From Acinetobacter brisouii (lineage in GTDB: Bacteria > Pseudomonadota > Gammaproteobacteria > Pseudomonadales > Moraxellaceae): a DNA stretch of 36,291 nt. The position numbers were made by a program, and so were the translations under genes. Shown here one piece after another: positions 9,409 through 20,746 of the stretch; the stretch's first letter is position 1; each line of letters starts with the position of its first letter. Location of the stretch: NCBI RefSeq assembly GCF_008993995.1, contig NZ_BKNN01000026.1:1-36291 (forward strand), written 5' to 3'. Below the pieces are notes generated by a model. It did not search any database, was not told the DNA's origin, and saw only the letters and a program-made list of their open reading frames with translations.

Positions 9409-10260
9409 ATGATGAACCTGAAACACACCGCACTTCAAATTGCATTGGCATGCAGCCTGTTGACTACAGCTTCAGTTGCTTTGGCACAGCCTGAACAAAG
9501 TCAGCATTATGTGGTCAAAAATGTGGATATTGGCGCAATGCCAGTGAAAACGATTGTGCCAATTACTGCAAAAACGGCTGAAGAGGCATTGGCTCAAGCG
9601 AAAGTGATTGCAGACAATCCAAATGCTGATATTGCTGAGTTTCGTATTGATTTATTGAATTTTGCTGCGGATACCAAACAGGTGATTGCCTTAGGACAGC
9701 AGCTCAATCAGATTTTAAAAGACAAACCACTCCTTGCAACAATCCGTACTGCCAATGAAGGCGGTAAACTGAAAGTCAGCGATGAAGAATACGGCAAAAT
9801 CTATAGCGCGTATTTGAAAAAACCGTTTATGCAATTGCTTGATATCGAAATGTTCCGTGATGCAAAAGTCGTGCGTAAAGTAACGGATTTGGCACATGAA
9901 AAACATGTTTTGGTGGTGATGTCGAATCATGATTTTGCCAAAACACCAAGTGAACAAGAAATTGTGGATCGTTTGATGAAACAGGATCAGATGGGCGCTG
10001 ACATTCTCAAAATTGCAGTGATGCCACAGACCAAAGCAGATGTATTTACGCTCATGAATGCGACGCTAAAAGTCAGCCAACAAAGCAAAAAGCCGTTGTT
10101 AACCATGTCGATGGGGCGTTTAGGCACGATTTCCCGTATTGCAACTGCAAGTTCGGGCGGTAGTTTGAGCTTTGGCATGATTGGGCAAGCCTCAGCACCG
10201 GGTCAAATTGATGTGACCCAACTACGTCAGTTCTTACAAACTGTACAACCAACACTATAA
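9409..10260 (+). CDS. quiB: exported type I 3-dehydroquinate dehydratase
   Basis: QuiB dehydrates 3-dehydroquinate to 3-dehydroshikimate in quinate catabolism. It is a type I (Schiff-base) enzyme: His174 in SNHDF and Lys201 in DILKIAVMP are 27 residues apart, as His143 and Lys170 are in the enteric AroD enzymes, and the ASAPGQ loop is present near the C-terminus. Residues 1-27 form a signal peptide (basic start, hydrophobic core, cleavage after VALAQ or nearby), so the enzyme acts in the periplasm. I start at the ATG at 9409, six bases after AAGGA; ATGs at 9403 and 9412 are alternatives. The frame is open back to 9361 through the hairpin, which is not credible as coding. Confidence 0.92.
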   Translation: MMNLKHTALQIALACSLLTTASVALAQPEQSQHYVVKNVDIGAMPVKTIVPITAKTAEEALAQAKVIADNPNADIAEFRIDLLNFAADTKQVIALGQQLNQILKDKPLLATIRTANEGGKLKVSDEEYGKIYSAYLKKPFMQLLDIEMFRDAKVVRKVTDLAHEKHVLVVMSNHDFAKTPSEQEIVDRLMKQDQMGADILKIAVMPQTKADVFTLMNATLKVSQQSKKPLLTMSMGRLGTISRIATASSGGSLSFGMIGQASAPGQIDVTQLRQFLQTVQPTL

Positions 10261-10287
10261 CAAAAAGTGAAAAAAGGAATGTTTACA

Positions 10288-11748
10288 ATGAAAGCAATGG
10301 TTTTGCGAGTGACTGCATTAAGTTTAGGACTCATGGCTTCAGGCTGGGCTGCGGCAACAACCTATGTGGTTGACCGTTATCAGGATGACCAAAATCAGGG
10401 TTCATTACGTTGGGCAATTGAACAATCAAATGCCAATCCATCAGATGACAACCAAATTTTAATTCAAGCCGTAGGGAAGGCACCTTACAGCATCAAAGTG
10501 GATTCACCACTGCCTGAAATTAAAGGCCCTGTCAAAATCATCGGAACACAATGGGATAAAACGGGTGAGTTTATTGCGATTGATGGTTCTAACTATATTC
10601 AGGGTGAAGGGGCGAAAGCCTGCCCTGGTGCTGTGCCTGGGCAATATGGTACCAACGTACGCACGATGACTCTGCCGGGTCTGGTACTACGTGATACACA
10701 TCATGTTGTGCTCAAAGGTCTGGATATTCATCGTTTCTGTATTGGTATTTTGGTCAACCGTTCGAGCAATAACCTGATTCAGCATAACCGTATTAGCAAC
10801 AACTACGGTGGTGCTGGTGTGATGTTTACTGGAGATGATGGCAAGGGCAATCCAACCTCAACCACGACCAACAATAACAAGTTCTTGGACAATATCCTTC
10901 AGGATAATGGCGATGGCTTAGAGCTGACCCGTGGTGCAGCGTTTAACCTGATTGCCAATAACCTGTTTACCAACACCAAAGCCAATCCAGAGCCATCTCA
11001 AGGTATTGAAATCTTGTGGGGCAATGACAACGCAGTGGTTGGCAACAAATTTGAAAACTATTCAGATGGTTTACAAATTAACTGGGGCAAGCGCAACTAT
11101 ATTGCATATAACGAATTGACGGCCAATTCAACAGGGTTCAACCTGACAGGTGATGGCAACATCTTTGACAGTAACAAAGTCCATGGTAACCGTATCGGGA
11201 TTGCCGTACGTTCAGAGAAAGATGCCAATGCACACATCACCCTGACCAAAAACCAGATTTGGGACAATGGCAAGGACATCAAACGCTGTGAAGCGGGTGG
11301 TTCTTGTGTACCGAATCAGCGTCTAGGTGCAATTGTATTTGGCGTACCTGCACTTGAACATGAAGGTTTTGTCGGTTCACGTGGCGGCGGTGTTGTGATT
11401 GATTCAAGCAAATTACAGAAAACCTGCATGACTCCTGATCAACAGGGTTGTAATGCTCAACCCAACCAATGGATTCAAGCACCTCAACTGGTTGCACATC
11501 AGGGGCAACTTGTGGTAAGTTTTAAAGGTCAAGAAAACCAGCGCTACCGTGTTGAGTTCTTTGGAAACCGCAATGCGCAATCGAAAGAAGCTGAACAATT
11601 TGTCGGTTATGCGACTGTTGTGACCAATGCACAAGGTCAGGCGACGTTGACATGGAAACCCACTGAGAAATTTGCAAATTACACGGTAAATATCACCGAT
11701 CACTTGGGTGCGAGTTCAGAACTCAGCCAACCAGTAAAAATAAAATGA
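10288..11748 (+). CDS. quiC: periplasmic 3-dehydroshikimate dehydratase, beta-helix type
   Basis: By position in the conserved quiBCXA order, this is QuiC, which dehydrates 3-dehydroshikimate to protocatechuate and so links the qui and pca parts. It has 486 residues from the ATG at 10288 (AAGGA nine bases upstream) and a signal peptide ending near residue 24 (WAAA). The middle of the protein, about residues 140-330, has repeated short N-rich turns (for example NNLIQHNRISNN, NLIANNLF, NAVVGNKF, NYIAYNEL). This is the pattern of a right-handed parallel beta-helix. It does not look like the AsbF or QuiC1 sugar-isomerase-like dehydratases. Function comes from synteny; the fold comes from sequence. 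Confidence 0.85.
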   Translation: MKAMVLRVTALSLGLMASGWAAATTYVVDRYQDDQNQGSLRWAIEQSNANPSDDNQILIQAVGKAPYSIKVDSPLPEIKGPVKIIGTQWDKTGEFIAIDGSNYIQGEGAKACPGAVPGQYGTNVRTMTLPGLVLRDTHHVVLKGLDIHRFCIGILVNRSSNNLIQHNRISNNYGGAGVMFTGDDGKGNPTSTTTNNNKFLDNILQDNGDGLELTRGAAFNLIANNLFTNTKANPEPSQGIEILWGNDNAVVGNKFENYSDGLQINWGKRNYIAYNELTANSTGFNLTGDGNIFDSNKVHGNRIGIAVRSEKDANAHITLTKNQIWDNGKDIKRCEAGGSCVPNQRLGAIVFGVPALEHEGFVGSRGGGVVIDSSKLQKTCMTPDQQGCNAQPNQWIQAPQLVAHQGQLVVSFKGQENQRYRVEFFGNRNAQSKEAEQFVGYATVVTNAQGQATLTWKPTEKFANYTVNITDHLGASSELSQPVKIK

Positions 11749-11756
11749 TGAAATAC

Positions 11757-11791
11757 AGGCACTTTGGCATAAAGTTAGAGTGCCTAACTTT
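11757..11791 (+). promoter_or_regulatory. two overlapping, mutually exclusive hairpins before quiX
   Basis: Hairpin A pairs AGGCACT (11757-11763) with AGTGCCT (11779-11785). Hairpin B pairs AAAGTTAG (11771-11778) with CTAACTTT (11784-11791) around a five-base loop. They share 11784-11785, and each occupies the other's loop or arm, so only one can form at a time. The structure ends about ten bases before the quiX ribosome site AAGGA. Confidence 0.55.
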
Positions 11792-11813
11792 ATTGGGCTA
11801 AGGAAGAGCAAAG

Positions 11814-13130
11814 ATGAAGAAAACGAATTTAGTTAAATTGAGCGCAGTTTCGCTCGCAATTTTATGCAGTCAAGCCGCTTTGGCAAATGAGCCATGGTCA
11901 CAAGATGGTCAATGGCTATTTGGGGACTGGAATGGTAAGCGTCAGCATTTAGAAGATAAAGGCTACAAGTTTACCGCATCGATCATGAGTCAGGCTGCGA
12001 CCAATATGGATGGTGGCTACAATGATAACAATACAACGACGGTTGCATCACAGCTGACCCTTGGGACAAATTTCGATTTAAATAAAATCGCAGGTTGGAA
12101 GGATACAACGGCAGCGATCATGATTACCAAACGTGATGGTAATGCGCTGACCAATGAGCGGATTAAAGACCCTCGTTCGACCACGCTAGGCAATTCACAA
12201 GAGATTTATGGGCGCGGAAAAATCTGGCGCCTAACCCAAGCATGGGTAAAAAAAGGCTTTGATGACAACAAGGTTCAAGTCAAAGTCGGTCGTATGGGCA
12301 TGTCCGATGACTTTAACAGCTCACAATGTGAATTTCAGAACTTACTGCTTTGTGGTGGTCAGCTCGGTAAATCGATTGGTTCAATCTGGTACAACTGGCC
12401 AGTCAGTGTTTGGGCAGCCAATGTTAAATATCAGTTCGCACCTGAATGGACAATTGGCGTCGGGGTGTATGAAGTAAACCCAGATGACATTAAAACCAAG
12501 TCAGCGAGCGACGGCTTTAATTTGGATATGCGAGGAACCAATGGTGCCACGATTCCTGTAGAACTGGCATGGAAACCAAAACTGAATGGTTTACCGGGTG
12601 AATATAAAGTGGGTGCTTTGTATTCGACTGCTGAAGCCAATGACATTAAAACTGCAGGCAAAGTGCATGATGGCAAACACAGTTTCTGGTTGAACTCACA
12701 ACAACAGTTGACCCAACGCGGTGATGACTCGAAACGTGGTCTGTACGTTGGTTTCAATGCCGTATTCAATGATAAAGCCACCACATTTGTCGAAAGCACA
12801 CAGCAATTGGCATTTTGGTATAAAGGCCCATTTTACAGCCGACCAGCCGATGAAATTGGACTCGGTTTTGCTCGTTATCAAGTTAATGATCGCGCCCGTG
12901 ACAAAGAAATCGCAACCGACATCAGTCGTGGTTATTTCTCTTATGACCCGCTCGCAAGTAATTACGTTCCAATACAACGCAGCGAGTTGAATGTCGAGTT
13001 GAACTATACCTATCAATGGTCACCTGCGGTCATGATCCGCCCGAACTTGCAATATATCCACCAGCCAGCAGGGGTGAAAGAAGTTGATGATGCTTGGGTC
13101 GCAGGTCTGAGTGTACGTGTAAATTTCTAA
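11814..13130 (+). CDS. quiX: OprB-family outer-membrane porin QuiX
   Basis: This 438-residue protein has a signal peptide ending at about residue 24 (AALA, mature start NEPW) and the tryptophan- and glycine-rich start of the carbohydrate-selective OprB porin family (GQWLFGDWNGKRQHLEDKGY). It ends in Val-Asn-Phe, the terminal aromatic that outer-membrane barrels use for assembly. In the quiBCXA context it probably lets quinate and shikimate into the periplasm, where QuiA, QuiB and QuiC act (inference). AAGGA precedes the ATG. A 361-base gap without a recognised gene separates it from quiA. Confidence 0.88.
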   Translation: MKKTNLVKLSAVSLAILCSQAALANEPWSQDGQWLFGDWNGKRQHLEDKGYKFTASIMSQAATNMDGGYNDNNTTTVASQLTLGTNFDLNKIAGWKDTTAAIMITKRDGNALTNERIKDPRSTTLGNSQEIYGRGKIWRLTQAWVKKGFDDNKVQVKVGRMGMSDDFNSSQCEFQNLLLCGGQLGKSIGSIWYNWPVSVWAANVKYQFAPEWTIGVGVYEVNPDDIKTKSASDGFNLDMRGTNGATIPVELAWKPKLNGLPGEYKVGALYSTAEANDIKTAGKVHDGKHSFWLNSQQQLTQRGDDSKRGLYVGFNAVFNDKATTFVESTQQLAFWYKGPFYSRPADEIGLGFARYQVNDRARDKEIATDISRGYFSYDPLASNYVPIQRSELNVELNYTYQWSPAVMIRPNLQYIHQPAGVKEVDDAWVAGLSVRVNF

Positions 13131-13491
13131 TCTGGACTTAGAACTTGCTGGGTGTTCAGAGGTCAATGCCCAGCAGAATTTCAGCATGGTTTCGACGGTA
13201 GCGCACTCGTTTTTCAGCTTTGGATTGGGTACAGATTCAAAACGGTTGTGTTTAAACAACGCTACTTTTGTGCTGGGGGATTTTGACTAAAAAGCCTTGT
13301 TAGCCTCATCAAGATGAAAAGGAATCATCGTGACTTATAACAAAGGAGTGAAGCTGTTTTTATGCCAAGTGGCGTAAAAGCAATTTTTTGGTTTTTGTTT
13401 TGGCGCATTGTGCAAATCGGTTGCAGCATAAGAACGTGCTGTTCTGTATCAGATGAAAAACTGATTTGACATTAAAACTGGAGATAGTTGT
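13131..13491. other. quiX-quiA gap, no recognised gene
   Basis: This 361-base stretch is the longest gap in the operon. It holds an inverted repeat, TGCTGGG and CCCAGCA, at 13146-13175 with a 16-base loop and no T-run. An ORF of 35 codons at 13362-13469 has its nearest AAAGGAG about 15 bases upstream, too far to be convincing. I see no clean promoter for quiA; the TTGACA at 13467-13472 is too close to the quiA start to serve as a -35 box. Confidence 0.5.
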
Positions 13492-15930
13492 ATGTCTGAT
13501 TCACATACTCAGCCACATCTCATATTAAAGATATGGTGCGTGATATTGGGGTTAGCATTATTGCTAACTGGGTTATTCTTTATTGTATTCGGCGGTAAGC
13601 TCATCAGTTTGGGTGGGTCGTGGTACTTTCTGCTTGCTGGATTACTCATAGCAGCATCGTCTATTTTTATTTTTAAACGAAAAGCATTGGGTGTGACACT
13701 TTATGCTTTGGCCTTTGTTGCAACTGTCATTTGGGCTATTTCAGATGCTGGATTTGACTTTTGGGCATTACACTCACGCCTAATGTTCCCTGCTGGATTA
13801 TTTGCAGCGGTATTATTGACTTTGCCTGCGATTCGTAAAGCTCAAAATCAGCAAAATTATGCTGCAATACCAGCGTATGCACTGGGAGGCTTAACCGTTT
13901 TGGGAATGATTGGCGGTTTATATGGCATGTTCATTCCCCATCCAACAGTTGCAGCTTCAGGTCAGGCTTTGCCGTTAGTCCCTGTAAATGCAGAAACACA
14001 GCAAAAGAACTGGGATCACTATGGTAATGATGCTGGCGGTAGCCGTTTTGCAGCACTCGACCAGATTAACCGTGATAACGTCAAAGACCTGAAAGTGGCT
14101 TGGACGTATCAAACAGGGGATAAAACTACAGGAACAGGTGGTGGTGCGGAAGATCAGGAAACACCATTACAAGTTGGTGATAAAGTCTTCTTGTGTACGC
14201 CACATAACAACGTGATTGCAGTCGATGCCGATTCGGGCAAACAGTTGTGGAAAGCTGAAGTAAACTCACATGCAGATGCATGGGAACGTTGCCGTGGTGT
14301 CGCTTATTTTGATTCAACCAAAGCCTTGCAACAACCGACTTTACAAGGCGCTAGCCCTGTAACAACCGTTGCAAATAACACCGCTTGCCCACGTCGTGTA
14401 TATACCAATACACCAGATGGTCGTTTAGTTGCAATTAATGCAGACAATGGTCAACGCTGTGAAGACTTTGGTGATCATGGAACAGTGAACTTGCTTGAAG
14501 GTATGGGTGATGGTGCTAAAGCTCCACGTTTTGAAGTGACTTCTGCACCGACATTGGCAGGTACAACATTAGTGATCGGTAGCCGTATTGCTGATAACGT
14601 TGCCGCAGATATGCCAGGGGGTGTGATCCGTGGTTATGATGTGATTACAGGAAAACTGCGCTGGGTATTTGATCCACGTAATCCAAACCCGAACTACATG
14701 TTAAAACCGGGCGAAACCTATAAACGTAGCTCAACCAACTCTTGGGCACCGATGTCATACGACCCGAAAATGAATACAGTGTTCTTGCCAATGGGCAGTT
14801 CATCGGTGGACGTTTGGGGTGGAAACCGTACTGCACCTGACCATAAGTACAATACCTCTGTGTTGGCACTTGATGCAACGACAGGTAAAGAAAAATGGGT
14901 TTACCAAACTGTACATAATGACCTTTGGGACTTTGACTTACCCATGCAGCCAAGCTTGGTTGACTTCCCAATGAAAGATGGTACGACTAAACCTGCAGTG
15001 GTGATTGGAACTAAATCAGGTCAGTTCTTTGTGCTTGATCGCATGACTGGTAAACCGCTGACCAAAGTGATTGAGCAACCTGTCAAAGTTGCTGACATTC
15101 CAAACGAGCAATATTCAAAAACTCAACCACGTTCAGTTGAAATGCCACAGATTGGTAACCAGACCTTGAAAGAGTCTGACATGTGGGGTGCAACGCCATT
15201 TGACCAGTTGATGTGTCGTATTAGCTTCAAATCAATGCGTTATGATGGTTTATTCACTGCACCAGGGACTGATGTTTCACTCAGCTTTCCAGGTTCTTTG
15301 GGGGGGATGAACTGGGGAAGTATCTCATTTGACCCAACACATCGTTATATGTTCGTCAATGATATGCGTTTAGGTTTATGGATTCAGCTCATTAAACAAA
15401 CCCCTGAAGATATCAAAATTCAAGCGAATGGTAGTGAGAAAGTTAACACGGGTATGGGTGCTGTACCAATGAAAGGTACACCATATAAAGTGAACAAAAA
15501 CCGCTTTATGTCAGCATTGGGTATTCCATGCCAAAAACCGCCATTTGGAACCATGACAGCAATTGACATGAAAACTCGTCAAATTGCATGGCAAGTGCCA
15601 TTGGGTACGGTTGAAGACACTGGACCTCTAGGCTTTAAAATGGGTTTAAAAGCGCCGATTGGTATGCCAACGATTGGTGGTTCAATGGCAACACAAGGTG
15701 GTTTGGTCTTCTTTGCTGCGACTCAAGACTACTACTTACGTGCCTTTGATTCTTCAACAGGTAAAGTCTTGTGGAAAGCTCGCTTGCCAGTGGGTAGCCA
15801 AGGGACACCAATGACTTATATTTCACCAAAAACAGGAAAACAGTACATCGTGATTTCTGCAGGTGGTGCGCGTCAATCACCAGATCATGGTGACTACGTG
15901 GTCGCTTATGCATTACCTGACAAAAAATAA
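13492..15930 (+). CDS. quiA: PQQ-dependent quinate/shikimate dehydrogenase
   Basis: QuiA oxidises quinate to 3-dehydroquinate and shikimate to 3-dehydroshikimate with pyrroloquinoline quinone, and passes electrons to ubiquinone. It has 812 residues. About five membrane segments lie in residues 15-150 and anchor the protein in the inner membrane. A periplasmic eight-bladed quinoprotein propeller follows from about residue 165 (NWDHYGNDAGGSRFAAL, then repeated blade motifs such as GKQLWKAE, GKLRWVFD and GKEKWVYQ). This is the layout of membrane-bound glucose dehydrogenase. The ATG follows GGAG by nine bases. A good terminator lies after the gene and ends the operon. Confidence 0.95.
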   Translation: MSDSHTQPHLILKIWCVILGLALLLTGLFFIVFGGKLISLGGSWYFLLAGLLIAASSIFIFKRKALGVTLYALAFVATVIWAISDAGFDFWALHSRLMFPAGLFAAVLLTLPAIRKAQNQQNYAAIPAYALGGLTVLGMIGGLYGMFIPHPTVAASGQALPLVPVNAETQQKNWDHYGNDAGGSRFAALDQINRDNVKDLKVAWTYQTGDKTTGTGGGAEDQETPLQVGDKVFLCTPHNNVIAVDADSGKQLWKAEVNSHADAWERCRGVAYFDSTKALQQPTLQGASPVTTVANNTACPRRVYTNTPDGRLVAINADNGQRCEDFGDHGTVNLLEGMGDGAKAPRFEVTSAPTLAGTTLVIGSRIADNVAADMPGGVIRGYDVITGKLRWVFDPRNPNPNYMLKPGETYKRSSTNSWAPMSYDPKMNTVFLPMGSSSVDVWGGNRTAPDHKYNTSVLALDATTGKEKWVYQTVHNDLWDFDLPMQPSLVDFPMKDGTTKPAVVIGTKSGQFFVLDRMTGKPLTKVIEQPVKVADIPNEQYSKTQPRSVEMPQIGNQTLKESDMWGATPFDQLMCRISFKSMRYDGLFTAPGTDVSLSFPGSLGGMNWGSISFDPTHRYMFVNDMRLGLWIQLIKQTPEDIKIQANGSEKVNTGMGAVPMKGTPYKVNKNRFMSALGIPCQKPPFGTMTAIDMKTRQIAWQVPLGTVEDTGPLGFKMGLKAPIGMPTIGGSMATQGGLVFFAATQDYYLRAFDSSTGKVLWKARLPVGSQGTPMTYISPKTGKQYIVISAGGARQSPDHGDYVVAYALPDKK

Positions 15931-15982
15931 GTGAAGCGCTGCTGTTGAGTTAGATTTAACTCGACCCTAGCGATGAAACAGA

Positions 15983-16016
15983 AACGGGTTAATCTTGATG
16001 GTTGACCCGTTTTTTA
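15983..16016 (+). terminator. rho-independent terminator after quiA
   Basis: A 12-bp stem (AACGGGTTAATC with GGTTGACCCGTT, two G-U pairs) is followed directly by a run of T. It lies about 50 bases after the quiA stop and should close the whole pca-qui transcript. Confidence 0.85.
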
Positions 16017-16180
16017 TTGGAGGTTAGGTGACAGCGTGATGGATGAACCAAAAACAAAAAACATAAGCATCGTGAGCTAAAAAGTTAGGGAAAAACAGAT
16101 CTCTGAATTTGAGATAGGATTCTTGAACTTGAATATTCTGGGCATGCAACAGGTCATACCCAAAAAATCAACCTTAAAAA

Positions 16181-16378
16181 TTATGCTTTTAGTACAGGTG
16201 GAAAACCATCTGCAGTGAGGGCTTCGGTCAGTTGTTCAACAGTGGCACTGCTTTGTACATTAACCAGTTTAGTTGCAACATCAATATCCACTTGAGCATT
16301 TGGGTCAAGGTCTTTAATGGTTGCAGTGACGCTGCGTGCACAGCCGCCACAAGTCATATTGGCAATTTCAAATTTCAT
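16181..16378 (-). CDS. copZ: CopZ-like copper chaperone (HMA domain)
   Basis: This 65-residue protein is a single heavy-metal-associated domain. The metal site MTCGGC lies at residues 8-13, with the two cysteines spaced CxxC, and the ferredoxin-like fold is complete. Such proteins carry Cu(I) in the cytoplasm and hand it to a copper ATPase. The gene diverges from copA and has its own CueR-type promoter, which supports a role in copper handling. A CxxC HMA domain alone could also bind other soft metals. Confidence 0.88.
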   Translation of the reverse strand: MKFEIANMTCGGCARSVTATIKDLDPNAQVDIDVATKLVNVQSSATVEQLTEALTADGFPPVLKA

Positions 16379-16410
16379 GATTGCTGCCTATATCGTCAGA
16401 AGAAAATCTT

Positions 16411-16441
16411 ATTGTAAAGCTTCCCCTCATGGTAAGGTCAA
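16411..16441 (-). promoter_or_regulatory. CueR-type promoter of copZ
   Basis: On the minus strand, -35 TTGACC (16436-16441) and -10 TACAAT (16411-16416) are separated by 19 bp, the over-long spacing that MerR-family activators correct by twisting DNA. The spacer begins with the same TTACCAT as the copA promoter. Its dyad (GCTTGAC against GGGAAGC) is poorer than that of copA. Confidence 0.75.
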
Positions 16442-16473
16442 GCCCATTTAAATGAGAATATGTTTTATTTAAG

Positions 16474-16506
16474 CCTTGACCTTACCATCATGTCAAGGTT
16501 TAAGCT
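16474..16506 (+). promoter_or_regulatory. CueR operator and copA promoter
   Basis: The perfect inverted repeat CCTTGAC and GTCAAGG (16474-16498, 11-bp centre) lies between -35 TTGACC (16476-16481) and -10 TAAGCT (16501-16506), with a 19-bp spacer. This is the standard MerR/CueR arrangement. CueR is encoded two genes downstream. Confidence 0.82.
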
Positions 16507-16550
16507 GAACGGTGTAGACTATTCTAAAACAGCATCGGTATGGAGGCAGC

Positions 16551-19024
<2,474 letters not shown>

Positions 19025-19028
<4 letters not shown>

Positions 19029-19423
19029 ACATCGGACAAGTCGCCAAGCAAACTGGGCTGTCGAGCAAGATGATTCGCTATTATGAAGAAGTCGGCTTAC
19101 TGCCCAATATTCAACGTAGCAGTGCAGGCTATCGGGTCTATGGTGCGCAAGATCTTCAAGCCCTGCGTTTTATTCGCCATGCACGGACACTGGATTTTTC
19201 AATCGAACAAATCAAGGAATTACTGAGTCTGTGGCGCAATCAGTCGCGGCATAGTGCCGAAGTCAAACAGTTGGCCTTGGCGCATATTGAACAGTTGCAG
19301 CAACGCATTGCAGCACTACAAAACATGGTGGAAATTTTGCAGCACACGGCTGATTGCTGCGCGGGCAATGAAGCAGCGGATTGCCCGATTCTAGAGCAGA
19401 TTGAACATGGCGAAACGGATTGA
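19025..19423 (+). CDS. cueR: CueR, MerR-family copper-responsive regulator
   Basis: This 132-residue regulator has the MerR-type DNA-binding domain (residues 1-70, [14 protein letters not shown] in the recognition region), a dimerisation helix and a C-terminal metal loop. Cys112 and Cys120 lie at the same positions and spacing as the Cu(I) ligands of E. coli CueR. An extra Cys111 is present. No positions typical of mercury or zinc sensors are seen. It overlaps copA by four bases and should act on the two 19-bp-spacer promoters upstream of copA and copZ. Confidence 0.92.
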
Positions 19424-19502
19424 ATAATCGATTAAAAAATCAGCGCCAAAATGGTGCAATCTGTGTTTATAATGCTGAGGCAACCATCAGGATAGAGAGT
19501 TT

Positions 19503-20702
19503 ATGTTTCAGCATGTTGAGCCTTATGCAGGCGACCCGATTTTAACCTTAATGGAAAAATTCCAAAAAGATGAACGCAGCAATAAAGTCAATTTAAGTAT
19601 TGGTTTGTATTACACCGAAGAAGGGATTGTGCCGCAGTTAAATGCCGTGAAACAGGCAGCGCTGCGCACCGCTCACGATGTCGATAAAGCCAAACTTTAT
19701 TTGCCAATGTCGGGTTTGAAATCTTACTGCGATATTACCCAAGCATTGCTTTTGGGTGCAGACAGCCAAGCACGTGCTGAACAACGTGCCGTGACCATTC
19801 AGACTTTAGGTGGTTCAGGTGCATTGAAAGTCGGTGCAGACTTCCTGCATAAATATTTCCCTGCATCTAAAGTTTGGGTCAGCCGTCCAACATGGGAAAA
19901 CCATATTGCGATTTTCCAAGGTTCAGGTTTTGAAGTTGCAGAATATCCATACTTCGATGCCAACACTAACGGTGTGGCATTCGACGACATGCTGGCGTGC
20001 TTGAAGCAAATTCCAGAGCAAGACGTTGTCTTGTTGCACCCTTGCTGTCATAACCCGACAGGTGCAGACTTGACGCCTGAGCAATGGGATCAAGTGATTG
20101 CCGTTCTACTTGAACGCAACCTGATTCCATTCTTGGATATTGCATATCAAGGCTTTGCAGAAGATCTCGATAAAGATGCGTATGCGATTCGTGCCTTAGA
20201 CCGCGCAGGTGCAAAATTCCTGCTGAGCAATTCATTCTCAAAAATCTTCTCGTTGTATGGTGAGCGTATTGGCGGTTTGACTGCGATTTGCGAATCAAGC
20301 GAATCTGCTGAGCATGTTTTGGGTCAGTTCAAAGCCACTGTTCGTAAAATCTACTCAAGCCCACCAACTACAGGTGCGGTTCTAGTGGATACTGTTCTGC
20401 GTGACGATGCCTTACGTTTAGACTGGCAAGAAGAATTACAAGAGATGTGTGACCGTATTGCCAAAATGCGTACCATCTTGCGTGATGAGTTAACCCAACG
20501 TGTGCCAGATCGTGATTTTAGCTACTTGGTGAAACAACGCGGCATGTTCAGCTATACAGGTTTAACAGGCGAGCAGGCGGATATTTTACGTGAAGAATTT
20601 GCAATTTATTTGCTTCGCAGTGGTCGTATTTGTGTGGCAGGTTTAAATCAGAAAAATGTGTATTACGTTGCTGAATCAATTGCAAAAGTTTTGACACGTT
20701 AA
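19503..20702 (+). CDS. tyrB: aromatic amino acid aminotransferase
   Basis: This is a class I PLP aminotransferase of 399 residues, in the aspartate/tyrosine aminotransferase subfamily. The PLP lysine is Lys247 in [17 protein letters not shown]; the other visible PLP ligands are Asn184 (HNPTG), Asp212 and Tyr215 (LDIAYQG). It should interconvert tyrosine or phenylalanine with their keto acids, using 2-oxoglutarate. AspC-type activity on aspartate cannot be excluded from sequence. It stands alone, with a perfect terminator after it, so its placement beside the copper genes looks incidental. Confidence 0.85.
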   Translation: MFQHVEPYAGDPILTLMEKFQKDERSNKVNLSIGLYYTEEGIVPQLNAVKQAALRTAHDVDKAKLYLPMSGLKSYCDITQALLLGADSQARAEQRAVTIQTLGGSGALKVGADFLHKYFPASKVWVSRPTWENHIAIFQGSGFEVAEYPYFDANTNGVAFDDMLACLKQIPEQDVVLLHPCCHNPTGADLTPEQWDQVIAVLLERNLIPFLDIAYQGFAEDLDKDAYAIRALDRAGAKFLLSNSFSKIFSLYGERIGGLTAICESSESAEHVLGQFKATVRKIYSSPPTTGAVLVDTVLRDDALRLDWQEELQEMCDRIAKMRTILRDELTQRVPDRDFSYLVKQRGMFSYTGLTGEQADILREEFAIYLLRSGRICVAGLNQKNVYYVAESIAKVLTR

Positions 20703-20714
20703 TCGGTGTAAAAA

Positions 20715-20746
20715 CCAAAATGACCGCTTTAAGCGGTCATTTTTTT
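20715..20746. terminator. bidirectional terminator, tyrB and MFS gene
   Basis: The perfect stem AATGACCGCTT/AAGCGGTCATT has A-runs and T-runs on both sides, so it can end both converging transcripts. The stop codon of the minus-strand MFS gene (20729-20731) lies inside the stem. Confidence 0.88.

Noticed and set aside
12431-13016. Long minus-strand frames inside quiX
   Set aside because: Antisense shadows of a well-supported porin gene; no start signals and low-complexity products.
13362-13469. 35-codon frame in the quiX-quiA gap
   Set aside because: The nearest Shine-Dalgarno sequence is about 15 bases away, and the product is rich in cysteine and tryptophan with no clear pattern.
16139-16164. 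Hairpin GGGCATG/CATACCC downstream of copZ as a terminator
   Set aside because: The only T-run on the copZ strand lies before the stem rather than after it.
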